From DASSWG01 sp041689995 (lineage in GTDB: Bacteria > Bacteroidota > Bacteroidia > Flavobacteriales > Flavobacteriaceae): a DNA stretch of 25,706 bases. The DNA lies in NCBI GenBank assembly GCA_041689995.1, contig JBDNFD010000039.1, forward strand, positions 1 to 25,706. The letters run 5' to 3'. Position numbers and translations under genes: made by a program. How positions within the stretch are numbered: the first letter of the stretch is position 1; each line of letters starts with the position of its first letter. Shown in pieces: positions 1 to 6,394 of the stretch. The notes under the pieces are model-generated. The model made no database searches and was not told the DNA's origin. It saw only the letters and a list, made by a program, of their open reading frames with translations.

Positions 1-48
1 CCGTCACGCCAAAAAGCGTGATGCTCTATCCAGCTGAGCTATGCGACC
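1..48 (-). tRNA. 5' half of a tRNA, continues past the window edge
   Basis: Read on the minus strand this has the 5' acceptor strand GGTCGCA, a D-arm with GCTC/GAGC stem and AGCTGGATA loop, and an anticodon arm TCACG/CGTGA. The anticodon loop reads CTTTTTGG, eight bases instead of seven, so the anticodon cannot be assigned safely (Gln-TTG with an extra T, or Lys-like). The sequence leaves the window just after the anticodon arm, so a complete 3' half may exist outside. It is identical to the truncated copy at 78-125. Confidence 0.5.
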
Positions 49-77
49 TATATTTTATTTTCAACTCTACTCTTCTA

Positions 78-125
78 CCGTCACGCCAAAAAGCGTGATG
101 CTCTATCCAGCTGAGCTATGCGACC
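78..125 (-). pseudogene. tRNA 5'-half remnant (no T-arm, no 3' acceptor strand)
   Basis: This is an exact copy of the tRNA half at 1-48, with acceptor 5' strand, D-arm and anticodon arm intact. After the anticodon arm the sequence runs into an AT-rich spacer. No GTTCGAAT-like T-arm and no TGCGACC to close the acceptor stem is present before the next copy begins. It cannot fold into a normal tRNA. It lies immediately downstream of a strong-looking minus-strand promoter, so it is probably transcribed. Confidence 0.65.
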
Positions 126-171
126 TATATTTTATTTTCAATCCTACTTTGTGACCTAAAATTTAATCCTG

Positions 172-201
172 CAAAGATAAACATCCAAATTAATTCATCA
201 A
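172..201 (-). promoter_or_regulatory. Bacteroidota-type promoter for the tRNA-half array
   Basis: On the minus strand TTG (199-201) is followed after exactly 19 bases by TAtcTTTG (172-179). This matches the known -33/-7 consensus of this phylum. Transcription would start near 165 and run into the tRNA halves. Confidence 0.75.
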
Positions 202-304
202 GTTTACTTTCAAAAAAGTCTTCCAAATCTTTAACTTATAAACGCGAATTAGAAATATAATAAGTTATTTACTGCGTAACTTTAATTTTCATTCATCAAG
301 CCGT

Positions 305-358
305 CACTTCGAGTGTTTTGTTTGAGTTGAAAACGCAAACAAAATGTATCGAGAAGTG
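305..358. repeat. Imperfect palindrome of a dispersed flavobacterial type
   Basis: The outer arms CACTTC (305-310) and GAAGTG (353-358) and the inner perfect arms TTTTGTTTG (316-324) and CAAACAAAA (336-344) form a long hairpin. The motif GTCACTTCGAGTG recurs at 11774-11786, so it may belong to a dispersed intergenic repeat. It lies upstream of the hicA promoter and is judged non-coding. Confidence 0.55.
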
Positions 359-445
359 TTACTTCAAATATGCTTTGCTTTTCAAAAGGTTCTTCCATTC
401 GTTCAGTTTTAATTGGGAATCGACGCAATTAAGTAATAAATATAT

Positions 446-453
446 TACCTTTG
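446..453 (+). promoter_or_regulatory. -7 element of the hicAB promoter
   Basis: TAccTTTG matches the Bacteroidota -7 consensus and ends five bases before the hicA ATG at 459. The expected transcription start therefore falls at or next to the start codon, implying a leaderless or almost leaderless mRNA. No TTG lies at the ideal distance upstream. Confidence 0.55.
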
Positions 454-458
454 TATCC

Positions 459-656
459 ATGAAGTACAACGAACTTTTTAGGCTTCTTAAAAAGGACGGT
501 TGGTTCGAGGCAAGGCAAAAGGGTAGCCACGTAATTATGAAGCACCCCACAAAGTCCGAGCAATTAACAGTCCCCAACCATTCGGGCAAAGAAGTCAAAA
601 AAGGTTTATTGAGTGCTATATTGAAACAAGCGAATATTAAAACAACAAAGCGATGA
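459..656 (+). CDS. hicA: HicA-type mRNA interferase toxin
   Basis: A 65-residue protein with the size and pattern of HicA toxins, which cleave mRNA and adopt a small double-stranded-RNA-binding fold. The N-terminus has the helix MKYNELFRLLKKDGW, followed by the KGSH motif with the catalytic histidine at residue 24, then a KHP strand and a C-terminal helix. A longer reading from 318 exists, but its first 47 codons cross a palindrome and the -7 promoter element, so the ATG at 459 is chosen. The stop overlaps the hicB start (ATGA at 653-656), as expected for translationally coupled toxin and antitoxin. Convergent to a second toxin-antitoxin pair. Confidence 0.9.
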   Translation: MKYNELFRLLKKDGWFEARQKGSHVIMKHPTKSEQLTVPNHSGKEVKKGLLSAILKQANIKTTKR

Positions 657-1045
657 AAAAGCCAGAAATCAAAATAACGGTAACCAAAGAAGATACTGGA
701 TATAGTGCCAATACCTCGGTAAACGGCAACTTTATTGCAACCGAAGCTGAAACCTTTGAGGAACTTAAAGCGAACATTTTAGAAGCCGTAACCCTGACTT
801 TTGAAGATAGTGGTTTTACTTATAGCGTTGAGGAAATAGGCTTTGAATATGACTTGGGAAGTTTCTTTGATTTTTACAAGGTCATCAATGCAAAGGCACT
901 CTCCGAACGTATCGGAATGAACCAAAGTTTGTTGGCCCAATACATCAAAGGAATTAAAAAACCCTCTGTTGCCCAAACAAAACGCATTTTGCAAGGGGTT
1001 CAGCAAATTGGGCGCGAACTTAGTGAAGTTCGGTTTTTACTTTAA
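653..1045 (+). CDS. hicB: HicB-type antitoxin with C-terminal HTH
   Basis: A 130-residue antitoxin. Residues 1-70 form the HicB partial RNase-H-like domain that binds HicA. Residues about 78-123 carry an XRE-type helix-turn-helix (ALSERIGMNQSLLAQYIKG, then KPSVAQTKRIL), expected to repress the hicAB promoter. Length and order (toxin first, four-base overlap) are normal for the family, and the gene looks complete. Its last nine bases overlap the end of the convergent truncated toxin at 1037-1261. The hicAB promoter at 446-453 is the likely autoregulatory target. Confidence 0.9.
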   Translation: MKKPEIKITVTKEDTGYSANTSVNGNFIATEAETFEELKANILEAVTLTFEDSGFTYSVEEIGFEYDLGSFFDFYKVINAKALSERIGMNQSLLAQYIKGIKKPSVAQTKRILQGVQQIGRELSEVRFLL

Positions 1046-1261
1046 GAAGTGGTTTAATGCTGGATTTATTTTTAATCCCAACATAAAACCGCTAATTTCG
1101 ACTTGTACCATTTCAGGCTGCTTTGCTAATCCTATAGTTATGTCCGCAATTCCATTTACTATTTTTTTAGCAGTCCTTTTTCCTGCTTTAATTCGGTAAT
1201 ATCTATAAATATCATCGAGTTTATCTTCTGCGAGTTGCAACCAAAAGACTTTTAACTCCAT
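1037..1261 (-). CDS. Truncated ParE/RelE-like toxin
   Basis: A 74-residue protein whose first half resembles ParE/RelE-family ribonuclease or gyrase toxins: an N-terminal strand, then DKLDDIYRYYRIKAGKRTAK and a helix ending LAKQPEM. Family members are usually 95-100 residues and carry a C-terminal core like Y-K-I-I-Y and a DTRQNP-like end; both are missing. From about residue 52 (VQVEISGF) the sequence no longer resembles the family and stops inside the end of hicB. The start codon overlaps the antitoxin stop by ten bases. Because the toxic C-terminal part is absent it is probably inactive, although a diverged family member cannot be excluded. Confidence 0.6.
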   Translation of the reverse strand: MELKVFWLQLAEDKLDDIYRYYRIKAGKRTAKKIVNGIADITIGLAKQPEMVQVEISGFMLGLKINPALNHFLK

Positions 1262-1494
1262 TTTTCAAATTTAGCTTTCAAATCATTAACCTCAATCATT
1301 CGCCCGTTTTTTGAATCCTCCATCGCTTGGTCAATTTCAGCATCATATTGCATCATAGTCATTGGTTTTAGATTTCTTTCTATTAGTTCACCCTTTCTTT
1401 TTCGCAATAGTTTCTCAAGTCCGCTTATGATTTCTTCGTTTTGCAATCTTAAAAATTCTTGAACAAATTCTATTTTTCTTGCTTCTAAATCCAT
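1252..1494 (-). CDS. Antitoxin of a type II module (partner of the ParE/RelE-like toxin)
   Basis: An 80-residue, charged, helical protein. The N-terminus (MDLEARKIEFVQEFLRLQNE) and the acidic tail ending in AKFEKW resemble short Bacteroidota antitoxins of the addiction-module component type. It is first in an overlapping operon with the toxin, and a promoter with an embedded palindrome lies just upstream, fitting autoregulation. The family assignment rests on pattern and context only. If the toxin is dead, this gene may persist as an orphan antitoxin able to neutralise related toxins. Confidence 0.65.
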   Translation of the reverse strand: MDLEARKIEFVQEFLRLQNEEIISGLEKLLRKRKGELIERNLKPMTMMQYDAEIDQAMEDSKNGRMIEVNDLKAKFEKWS

Positions 1495-1511
1495 TTTATT
1501 TAGCTTTTTAT

Positions 1512-1537
1512 CAAAGATACTGAATTATAAAATTCAG
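1512..1537 (-). promoter_or_regulatory. Promoter with palindromic operator for the antitoxin-toxin operon
   Basis: TAtcTTTG on the minus strand (1512-1519) is a perfect -7 element 17 bases before the antitoxin start. Directly abutting it is CTGAATT (1520-1526), a four-base spacer, and AATTCAG (1531-1537), a perfect 7-base inverted repeat. It occupies the space between -7 and -33, where a bound antitoxin would block RNA polymerase. Confidence 0.65.
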
Positions 1538-1545
1538 CGGTTGTT

Positions 1546-1983
1546 TTTTTGATTATCGATTTTTATTCGCTTCCAACTAACGTCAACTTTTAGTTACTGA
1601 TATTCAATGAATTATTAAAACCGACGTCTTCTGGTTCGATTTCAAATTTAATGATATTTTTTTTAATTCTGCGGCCAAGTTTTTGTGGAGGTGGGCAACC
1701 GCATGTTGTGGAACCTGTTGTTTCTTTTTTCGTTCAATTACTTGCTATGCGCAATATTCCAATTTCCACAATGCTAGGAAACTAGGTCCAAAATTAAATG
1801 GAATTTTTACCACAGTCCTTTGTTGGCATTTCGTTGTTTTTTCTGTTGGTTTAAATTCAGTTGTCAATTCTTTTTATTTTCAGAATTTAAGTGAGTTCAG
1901 TCGGCGTTTTATTCTGAAAACCTTTTCAGTTCCGTTTGAGTGAGCAATTCCGCAACTTGCTAAATTCTGCCCACAATCCGATT
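1546..1983. other. Gene-free stretch with a possible coding remnant
   Basis: No complete gene is supported here. On the minus strand the frame 1733-1590 is open from stop to stop for 47 codons with a plausible composition (TTGSTTCGCPPPQKLGRR, later FEIEPEDVGF) but has no start codon, so it could be the tail of a decayed gene. Near 1571-1590 lies a CGTTAGTTGG motif (minus strand) similar to sequences at other gene borders in this region. At 1944-1968 short inverted words (GCAA/TTGC) occur. The plus-strand open frame here is cysteine- and phenylalanine-rich and is not credible. Confidence 0.4.
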
Positions 1984-2259
1984 TTAAAAGAAACTTCCAA
2001 TTGTAATAATCGTACATATAGCCAATAATAAAACACTAATTATTGTTAAGAAATTTCTTTGATTTTTTATTAAATATTTTATTCCGATAACTAGAAAAAC
2101 AATTTGTGCAATAAGAAATGGTATTGTCAATACTTCTCTAAAAACTTCAATTAAAACAAAATCTATTTTATAAAAATTAATCAACCAAATCAGAATAAAA
2201 TAAAATACAATTGCAAAATTCACAATTATCAAGTTTCTATTTGTTATTAATTTGCTCAT
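1984..2259 (-). CDS. Small membrane protein, three predicted helices
   Basis: A 91-residue, extremely hydrophobic protein of unknown family. Three membrane segments are evident: residues about 9-28, 45-64 and 70-89. There are basic or polar loops between them (KNQRN near 66-70). No catalytic motif is seen. It is one of several short minus-strand genes separated by palindromes and is notably AT-rich: bases 2041-2100 hold 10 G/C in 60. Such small membrane proteins are common cargo of gene-cassette arrays. It could equally be an immunity or stress protein; function is not assigned. Confidence 0.55.
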   Translation of the reverse strand: MSKLITNRNLIIVNFAIVFYFILIWLINFYKIDFVLIEVFREVLTIPFLIAQIVFLVIGIKYLIKNQRNFLTIISVLLLAICTIITIGSFF

Positions 2260-2313
2260 TTTATTCGAGGCTTAATGTGTTCCACCAATGAATGGCAATG
2301 TTTATGTATAAGA

Positions 2314-2376
2314 ATAGTTGCGGGTTTGTGCGAGGATTTTCCGCAGGAAAATCAGATTTAGCAAACACGCAACTAT
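2314..2376. repeat. attC-like nested palindrome between two minus-strand genes
   Basis: The outer arms ATAGTTGCGGGTTTG (2314-2328) and CAAACACGCAACTAT (2362-2376) pair at 14 of 15 positions. Inside them GATTTTCC (2335-2342) and GGAAAATC (2346-2353) form a perfect eight-base stem with a three-base loop. The whole would fold as one extended hairpin when single-stranded. It lies just downstream of the lipoprotein gene, where an integron cassette would carry its attC. The flanking motif GGTTTAATGCT (minus, 2386-2396) recurs at 1051-1061, immediately after hicB. Confidence 0.55.
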
Positions 2377-2430
2377 CTTTGTTTTAGCATTAAACCGCAA
2401 TTATTTCTATACGGTATTGTATGTTCGTTT

Positions 2431-2883
2431 TTATTTCGTAAACAGAACACTAACGGAAACAGAATTACTTTTTTTAGCGTTGTCTCCAAATATAAATCCT
2501 AAAGTATCTTGTTTCTCAATTTTGTAAATGTTATGACCTTTATTTGCTCGCCATTCTGTTTTTTTTCCACCAATGTTTACATTCAAAAATTTTAAGGCAG
2601 TTCCTTGACCAGTTCCTAAATCAACTTTGGAATTTTCGTCATAGTATGTCATTGAAAATTTATCGGAAGTTTGTTTTCCTCCAACTGTAAATGTTGCTAA
2701 TTCTCCTTCTCCTTCTTCTTTTATTATTGAATAGCAATCATTACCTGTCTTTTGGTCGATTTGTTTTCCGTCAATCGCAGTAGTGATAGTTAAGTGAGAA
2801 AATTCACAGTCAGATTTGGTTTCTCCGCAAGAGAATAGGATACCTGTAGTCAAAAGGCAAGTCAAAAAGTTGATTTTTTTCAT
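2431..2883 (-). CDS. Hypothetical lipoprotein
   Basis: A 150-residue protein with a clear lipoprotein signal: basic start MKK, hydrophobic core, and lipobox LFSC with the lipidated cysteine at residue 19. The mature part is polar with several predicted beta strands (FTVGGKQTSDKFSMTYYDEN, VNIGGKKTEWRANKG) and one further cysteine pair (residues about 26 and 50). The family is not recognised. It stands alone between two attC-like palindromes, consistent with a single-gene cassette. It is probably anchored in the inner or outer membrane facing the periplasm. Confidence 0.6.
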   Translation of the reverse strand: MKKINFLTCLLTTGILFSCGETKSDCEFSHLTITTAIDGKQIDQKTGNDCYSIIKEEGEGELATFTVGGKQTSDKFSMTYYDENSKVDLGTGQGTALKFLNVNIGGKKTEWRANKGHNIYKIEKQDTLGFIFGDNAKKSNSVSVSVLFTK

Positions 2884-2965
2884 AAAATTTAATATTTAAA
2901 AATTGTCAATTATTTAGTTATTGTATTAATTTATTTTGGTCAGTCGTAAGTTGTGTCCAAATGAC

Positions 2966-3097
2966 GCACAACGTTTTGCAGCTACAAGAAGTTGGCGATT
3001 TCGGAGACGAAAACTGTCTGCCACCACAAAACTTGATACGAAGCACAAAGCTTCATTTAACCACTGAACCGCCAATTTCTTGTAGGTGCTGTTAGCA
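2966..3097. repeat. attC-like long imperfect palindrome
   Basis: The arms 2978-3000 (GCAGCTACAAGAAGTTGGCG plus ATT) and 3067-3089 are inverted copies matching at about 20 of 23 positions. Read on the minus strand, the sense of the neighbouring genes, the element begins with TGCTAAC (3097-3091) and ends with GTTGTGC (2972-2966). These resemble the RYYYAAC and GTTRRRY core sites of integron attC. A small inner hairpin (GAAGC/GCTTC) lies near 3038-3052. It directly follows the ankyrin-protein gene. A 69-codon frame runs through it but is judged spurious. Confidence 0.6.
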
Positions 3098-3124
3098 GTA
3101 GTGGTTCTTTGTTCTGCCTTTAAA

Positions 3125-3949
3125 TTAGAGTTCATTGTGTCCTAATGTTTTTGCTAATTCCATTGCCGTTAAGCCGTCAATATTTTTCTTTATAGTGTCA
3201 ATACCCTTGCTTACTAAAAAATCATAAGTCTTTTTGTCGTTGTTTTTGGCTGCATAATGTAATGCTGTCCAACCGTTAATTGGATATGCAAAATTCAATG
3301 TCATAAAATCCATTGAACTATTTTTTAATGCTTCTTCAAGTTGAACTATGTCGCCTTTCTCTGCTCCTTTCATAAATGAGAGATTGATTTCTCTCAATAT
3401 GTTGAGGTTTTCTCTTGCATCGCAATATTCGTCATAGTCTTGCCGCCTTTGTGCTTTTGTTCGCCCGTTATGCTTAGTCAATAATTCAATAATTTCTTTT
3501 GATGTCGTTAAGTCAATCGCTTCGAAATTGTCTTGGTCGTAAAATGAAACAAATGCTCCGTTGCTTATAAAAAATTCTACAAGGTCAAAGTCATTAAGTG
3601 TCGCTGCCACGAGTAACCCGGTTCTCTCACCAAAATCTTGTTCGTCAATGCTGTGTCCTTGGTCAAGTAGTTTTTTAATTTGGTCAATCTGTTGGAATGC
3701 TGTTGCCTGTGGAATTGTCATTCCTGTTAAACCTTGATTTTTCCAAATGTCTATTAATTTAAGAAGGTCTGTAAATTTACCAAAAGGCGAAACAAGCTCT
3801 TCTATACCGTTTTCGGCTAATTGATATTGAAAACGTTTCCACGCAAGGTCATACGAGTCAATTTGTTTAAGGAGAACTTTGTCCTTAGAAATTGCTTCAA
3901 GAACCTTGTCCCATTGTTCGTTAAAAAATATGTCGTCAATGTCTGTCAT
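3125..3949 (-). CDS. Ankyrin-repeat protein
   Basis: A 274-residue soluble protein with no signal peptide. Ankyrin-like repeats are visible in two blocks: residues about 85-150 (IDQIKKLLDQGHSID, then GLLVAATLNDFDLVEFFI) and about 195-274 (GDIVQLEEAL, NGWTALHYAAKNNDKKTYDF, DGLTAMELAKTLGHNEL). The N-terminal 80 residues are helical and of unknown family. Ankyrin repeats mediate protein-protein contact, and the partner is unknown. The ATG directly abuts the stop codon of an upstream open frame without a start (3950-4111). It is the outermost gene of the palindrome-separated cluster on the recG side. Confidence 0.7.
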   Translation of the reverse strand: MTDIDDIFFNEQWDKVLEAISKDKVLLKQIDSYDLAWKRFQYQLAENGIEELVSPFGKFTDLLKLIDIWKNQGLTGMTIPQATAFQQIDQIKKLLDQGHSIDEQDFGERTGLLVAATLNDFDLVEFFISNGAFVSFYDQDNFEAIDLTTSKEIIELLTKHNGRTKAQRRQDYDEYCDARENLNILREINLSFMKGAEKGDIVQLEEALKNSSMDFMTLNFAYPINGWTALHYAAKNNDKKTYDFLVSKGIDTIKKNIDGLTAMELAKTLGHNEL

Positions 3950-4111
3950 TCAATTATCTGTTTGTTCGGGATTTCTTACCATTACTACTAACATTAGCAT
4001 AAACGAAGCCCCAATTCCGTATATCTCACAAATAAACCCCAACAACCATTGGGTTTTAATTAGAAAGGAAATATCAATGCGAAGCTTCCCTTCAAATGTA
4101 TTAAAAAAATG
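3950..4111 (-). pseudogene. C-terminal remnant of a small membrane protein
   Basis: On the minus strand a frame of 53 codons is open from 4111 to the TGA at 3952-3950. It encodes a strongly hydrophobic segment (FLIKTQWLLGFICEIYGIG, then ASFMLMLVVMV) followed by a polar end RNPEQTDN. No ATG occurs before the hydrophobic stretch, so the 5' end appears lost. The stop touches the ankyrin gene start, suggesting they were once coupled. A motif GTTAGTAG lies inside it (minus, near 3985-3992). Confidence 0.35.
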
Positions 4112-4184
4112 TTAACCCATTCAATATTATTTTGTAAAGCTCGTCCCCTACTCTTCTTTATTCCTCTTCCTTTCTTTCTGAAAT

Positions 4185-6302
4185 TCAACTTATATAATTC
4201 CAAATATTCCGATATTTCGCCAATTGGAAATACGTATCTTTAATGGCTTTGTTATCGGATTTTTCCAAATTTGGATCGCCCTCCAAAATCTTTCTTGCCC
4301 AATCCCTTGCCAATTTCAAGATGTCATTGTCGCGAATTATGTCGGCAATTTTTAAATTGAGAATTCCACTTTGTTGCGTGCCCATCAAATCGCCGGGACC
4401 GCGAAGTTTCAGATCTACATCGGCAATTTCGAAACCGTTTGTGGTTTTGCACATGGTTTTTAAACGGGTTTTTCCATCGCTGCTAAGTTTGTGCCCGGAC
4501 ATTAAAATACAATAACTTTGTTCCGCCCCACGGCCCACGCGCCCGCGCAATTGGTGGAGTTGCGAAAGTCCAAACCGCTCGGCACTTTCAATAACCATCA
4601 CGCTGGCGTTCGGAACATCAACGCCAACTTCGATAACGGTGGTGGCAACCATAATTTGGGTTTCACCCTTCACAAAACGCTGCATTTCGTAGTCTTTGTC
4701 CCTCGGCTTCATTTTGCCATGTACAATGGAAATTTGATAGGTCGGTCCGGAACCATCGGGAGGAAACTCGCGCGAAATACTTTCGTAGCCGTCCATCAAA
4801 TCTTTGTAATCCATTTTTTCAGATTCTTGGATCAGCGGATAAACCACATAGATTTGCCGCCCTTTTTGGATTTCATCTTTTAGAAAACGAAATACTTTCA
4901 AGCGGTTGGAATCAAATCGGTGAACGGTTTTAATGTTTTTTCTTCCCGGGGGAAGTTCGTCGATGGTGGAAATATCCAAATCACCATAAATGCTCATCGC
5001 CAATGTCCTGGGAATTGGCGTGGCGGTCATCACCAAAATATGTGGAGGCAAGTCATTTTTGTGCCATAATTTCGATCGTTGTTCCACCCCAAATCGGTGT
5101 TGTTCGTCAATAATAGCAAGGCCCAAATTTTTAAATTCCACTTTATCTTCCAATAACGCGTGGGTTCCGATAAGAATATCCAATTCGCCATTTTTCAGTT
5201 TTTCATGAATAATTTTCCGCTCTGAAGTCGGCGTGGAACCAGTGAGCAGATAAATATTCAGGGACGAATTTTCGCATAATTTCTTTATATTCGAATAATG
5301 CTGAATTGACAAAATTTCGGTCGGCGCCATGAAACAAGTTTGAAATCCGTTGTCGAGCGCGATGAGAATCGACATAAAAGCAACAATTGTTTTTCCGGAA
5401 CCCACATCGCCTTGAAGCAGCCGATTCATTTGTGCGTTACTTCCCAAATCGGAGCGGATTTCTTTCAACACTCTTTTTTGTGCATTCGTCAATTCGAAGG
5501 GCAGATTATATTTATAGAAATTGTTGAAATGGTCCCCGATTTTTTCAAAGGGATAGCCTTTTATTTTCGATTTATGCAACACATTTTTTCGGATCAGTTG
5601 TAGTTGCAAATAGAACAATTCTTCAAATTTCAACCTGAATTGTGCTTTTGAAAGAAGGTCCTGCGATTGTGGAAAATGAATGTTGAAAACAGCTTTCGAT
5701 TTTGAAAGTAGGTTCAATTCGTTCAAAATCATCGGAGAAAGTGTTTCCGAAAACACGCTTTGTTGTTCCGCAAATAATTGTTGCATCAGTTTTGAAAAAA
5801 CCCGATTGCTAATGCCGTTCTTTCCAAGTTTTTCCGTGGAAGGATAAACAGGCTGCATCACTGTTCGCAATTTATTTTCGTGCTCTGACAGCAAATCCAT
5901 TTCGGGATGGGCCATAGAAAACAGTCCGCTGAACCAATTGGTTTTCCCAAAAATAACATAGGGAATATTGGTTTTAATGTTTTCGCGGATCCATTTATGT
6001 CCGCGGAACCACGTGAGTTCCATTTTCCCGGTTTCATCTTCAAAAATTGCGACCAAACGTTTTCCCCGTTTTTGAGGAATCATCTTTACCTCGGTTATTT
6101 TTCCGATAATCTGCACTTCGGAAGTATTCCGCTGCAATTCATTGATTTTATGGAACCGGGTTTTATCGATGTAGCGGAACGGAAAAGAATTCAGCAGATC
6201 CTGATACGTGTGAATTTCAAGTTCTTTCCGCAACAAATCTGCGCGATTGGGTCCAACGCCTTTTAGATAATCGATTGGGGTTTGTAGTTTTTCCGCATTC
6301 AT
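4185..6302 (-). CDS. recG: ATP-dependent DNA helicase RecG
   Basis: A 705-residue protein of full family length. RecG remodels stalled replication forks and Holliday junctions in the cytoplasm. Residues 1-60 hold the helical N-terminus with the helix-hairpin-helix-like YLKGVGPNRADLLRK. About 62-150 form the OB-fold wedge domain. The helicase core shows Walker A GDVGSGKT (298-305), motif II DEQH (399-402) and motif III MTATPIPRT (425-433). The second RecA lobe has VHGKM, ATTVIEVGVDVPNA and the QLRGRVGRG motif. The C-terminal TRG region (ADVDLKLRGPGDLMGTQQSG) is present. The ATG at 6302 leaves a normal N-terminus. It is the first clearly core gene after the accessory cluster. Confidence 0.97.
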   Translation of the reverse strand: MNAEKLQTPIDYLKGVGPNRADLLRKELEIHTYQDLLNSFPFRYIDKTRFHKINELQRNTSEVQIIGKITEVKMIPQKRGKRLVAIFEDETGKMELTWFRGHKWIRENIKTNIPYVIFGKTNWFSGLFSMAHPEMDLLSEHENKLRTVMQPVYPSTEKLGKNGISNRVFSKLMQQLFAEQQSVFSETLSPMILNELNLLSKSKAVFNIHFPQSQDLLSKAQFRLKFEELFYLQLQLIRKNVLHKSKIKGYPFEKIGDHFNNFYKYNLPFELTNAQKRVLKEIRSDLGSNAQMNRLLQGDVGSGKTIVAFMSILIALDNGFQTCFMAPTEILSIQHYSNIKKLCENSSLNIYLLTGSTPTSERKIIHEKLKNGELDILIGTHALLEDKVEFKNLGLAIIDEQHRFGVEQRSKLWHKNDLPPHILVMTATPIPRTLAMSIYGDLDISTIDELPPGRKNIKTVHRFDSNRLKVFRFLKDEIQKGRQIYVVYPLIQESEKMDYKDLMDGYESISREFPPDGSGPTYQISIVHGKMKPRDKDYEMQRFVKGETQIMVATTVIEVGVDVPNASVMVIESAERFGLSQLHQLRGRVGRGAEQSYCILMSGHKLSSDGKTRLKTMCKTTNGFEIADVDLKLRGPGDLMGTQQSGILNLKIADIIRDNDILKLARDWARKILEGDPNLEKSDNKAIKDTYFQLAKYRNIWNYIS

Positions 6303-6394
6303 GGAAACGAAAATACGGATTTCCCGAAAGTTTGCGGAGAAAGAGAGCTAACTTTCCTTCGGAATTTTTTTTCAGTAATTCCTTTCCTTCAAAT

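Larger units (their letters stand above)
1..141. repeat. Tandem direct repeat, 77-base period
   Basis: Bases 1-64 and 78-141 are identical. The shared part covers the tRNA half plus its AT-rich 5' leader. The following spacers (65-77 and 142-154) are similar but not identical. The arrangement looks like an unequal crossover or slippage within a tRNA array that removed the 3' half of one unit. Confidence 0.85.

Noticed and set aside
318..458. N-terminal extension of HicA
   Set aside because: It crosses a palindrome and the -7 promoter element, and HicA proteins are about 60-80 residues; the ATG at 459 fits.
1683..1943. 86-codon plus-strand frame
   Set aside because: Composition is unlike a protein (Cys, Phe and Trp excess), with no ribosome site, promoter or recognisable motif.
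2926..3135. 69-codon minus-strand frame
   Set aside because: It is created by the attC-like palindrome; its two ends are inverted copies of each other.
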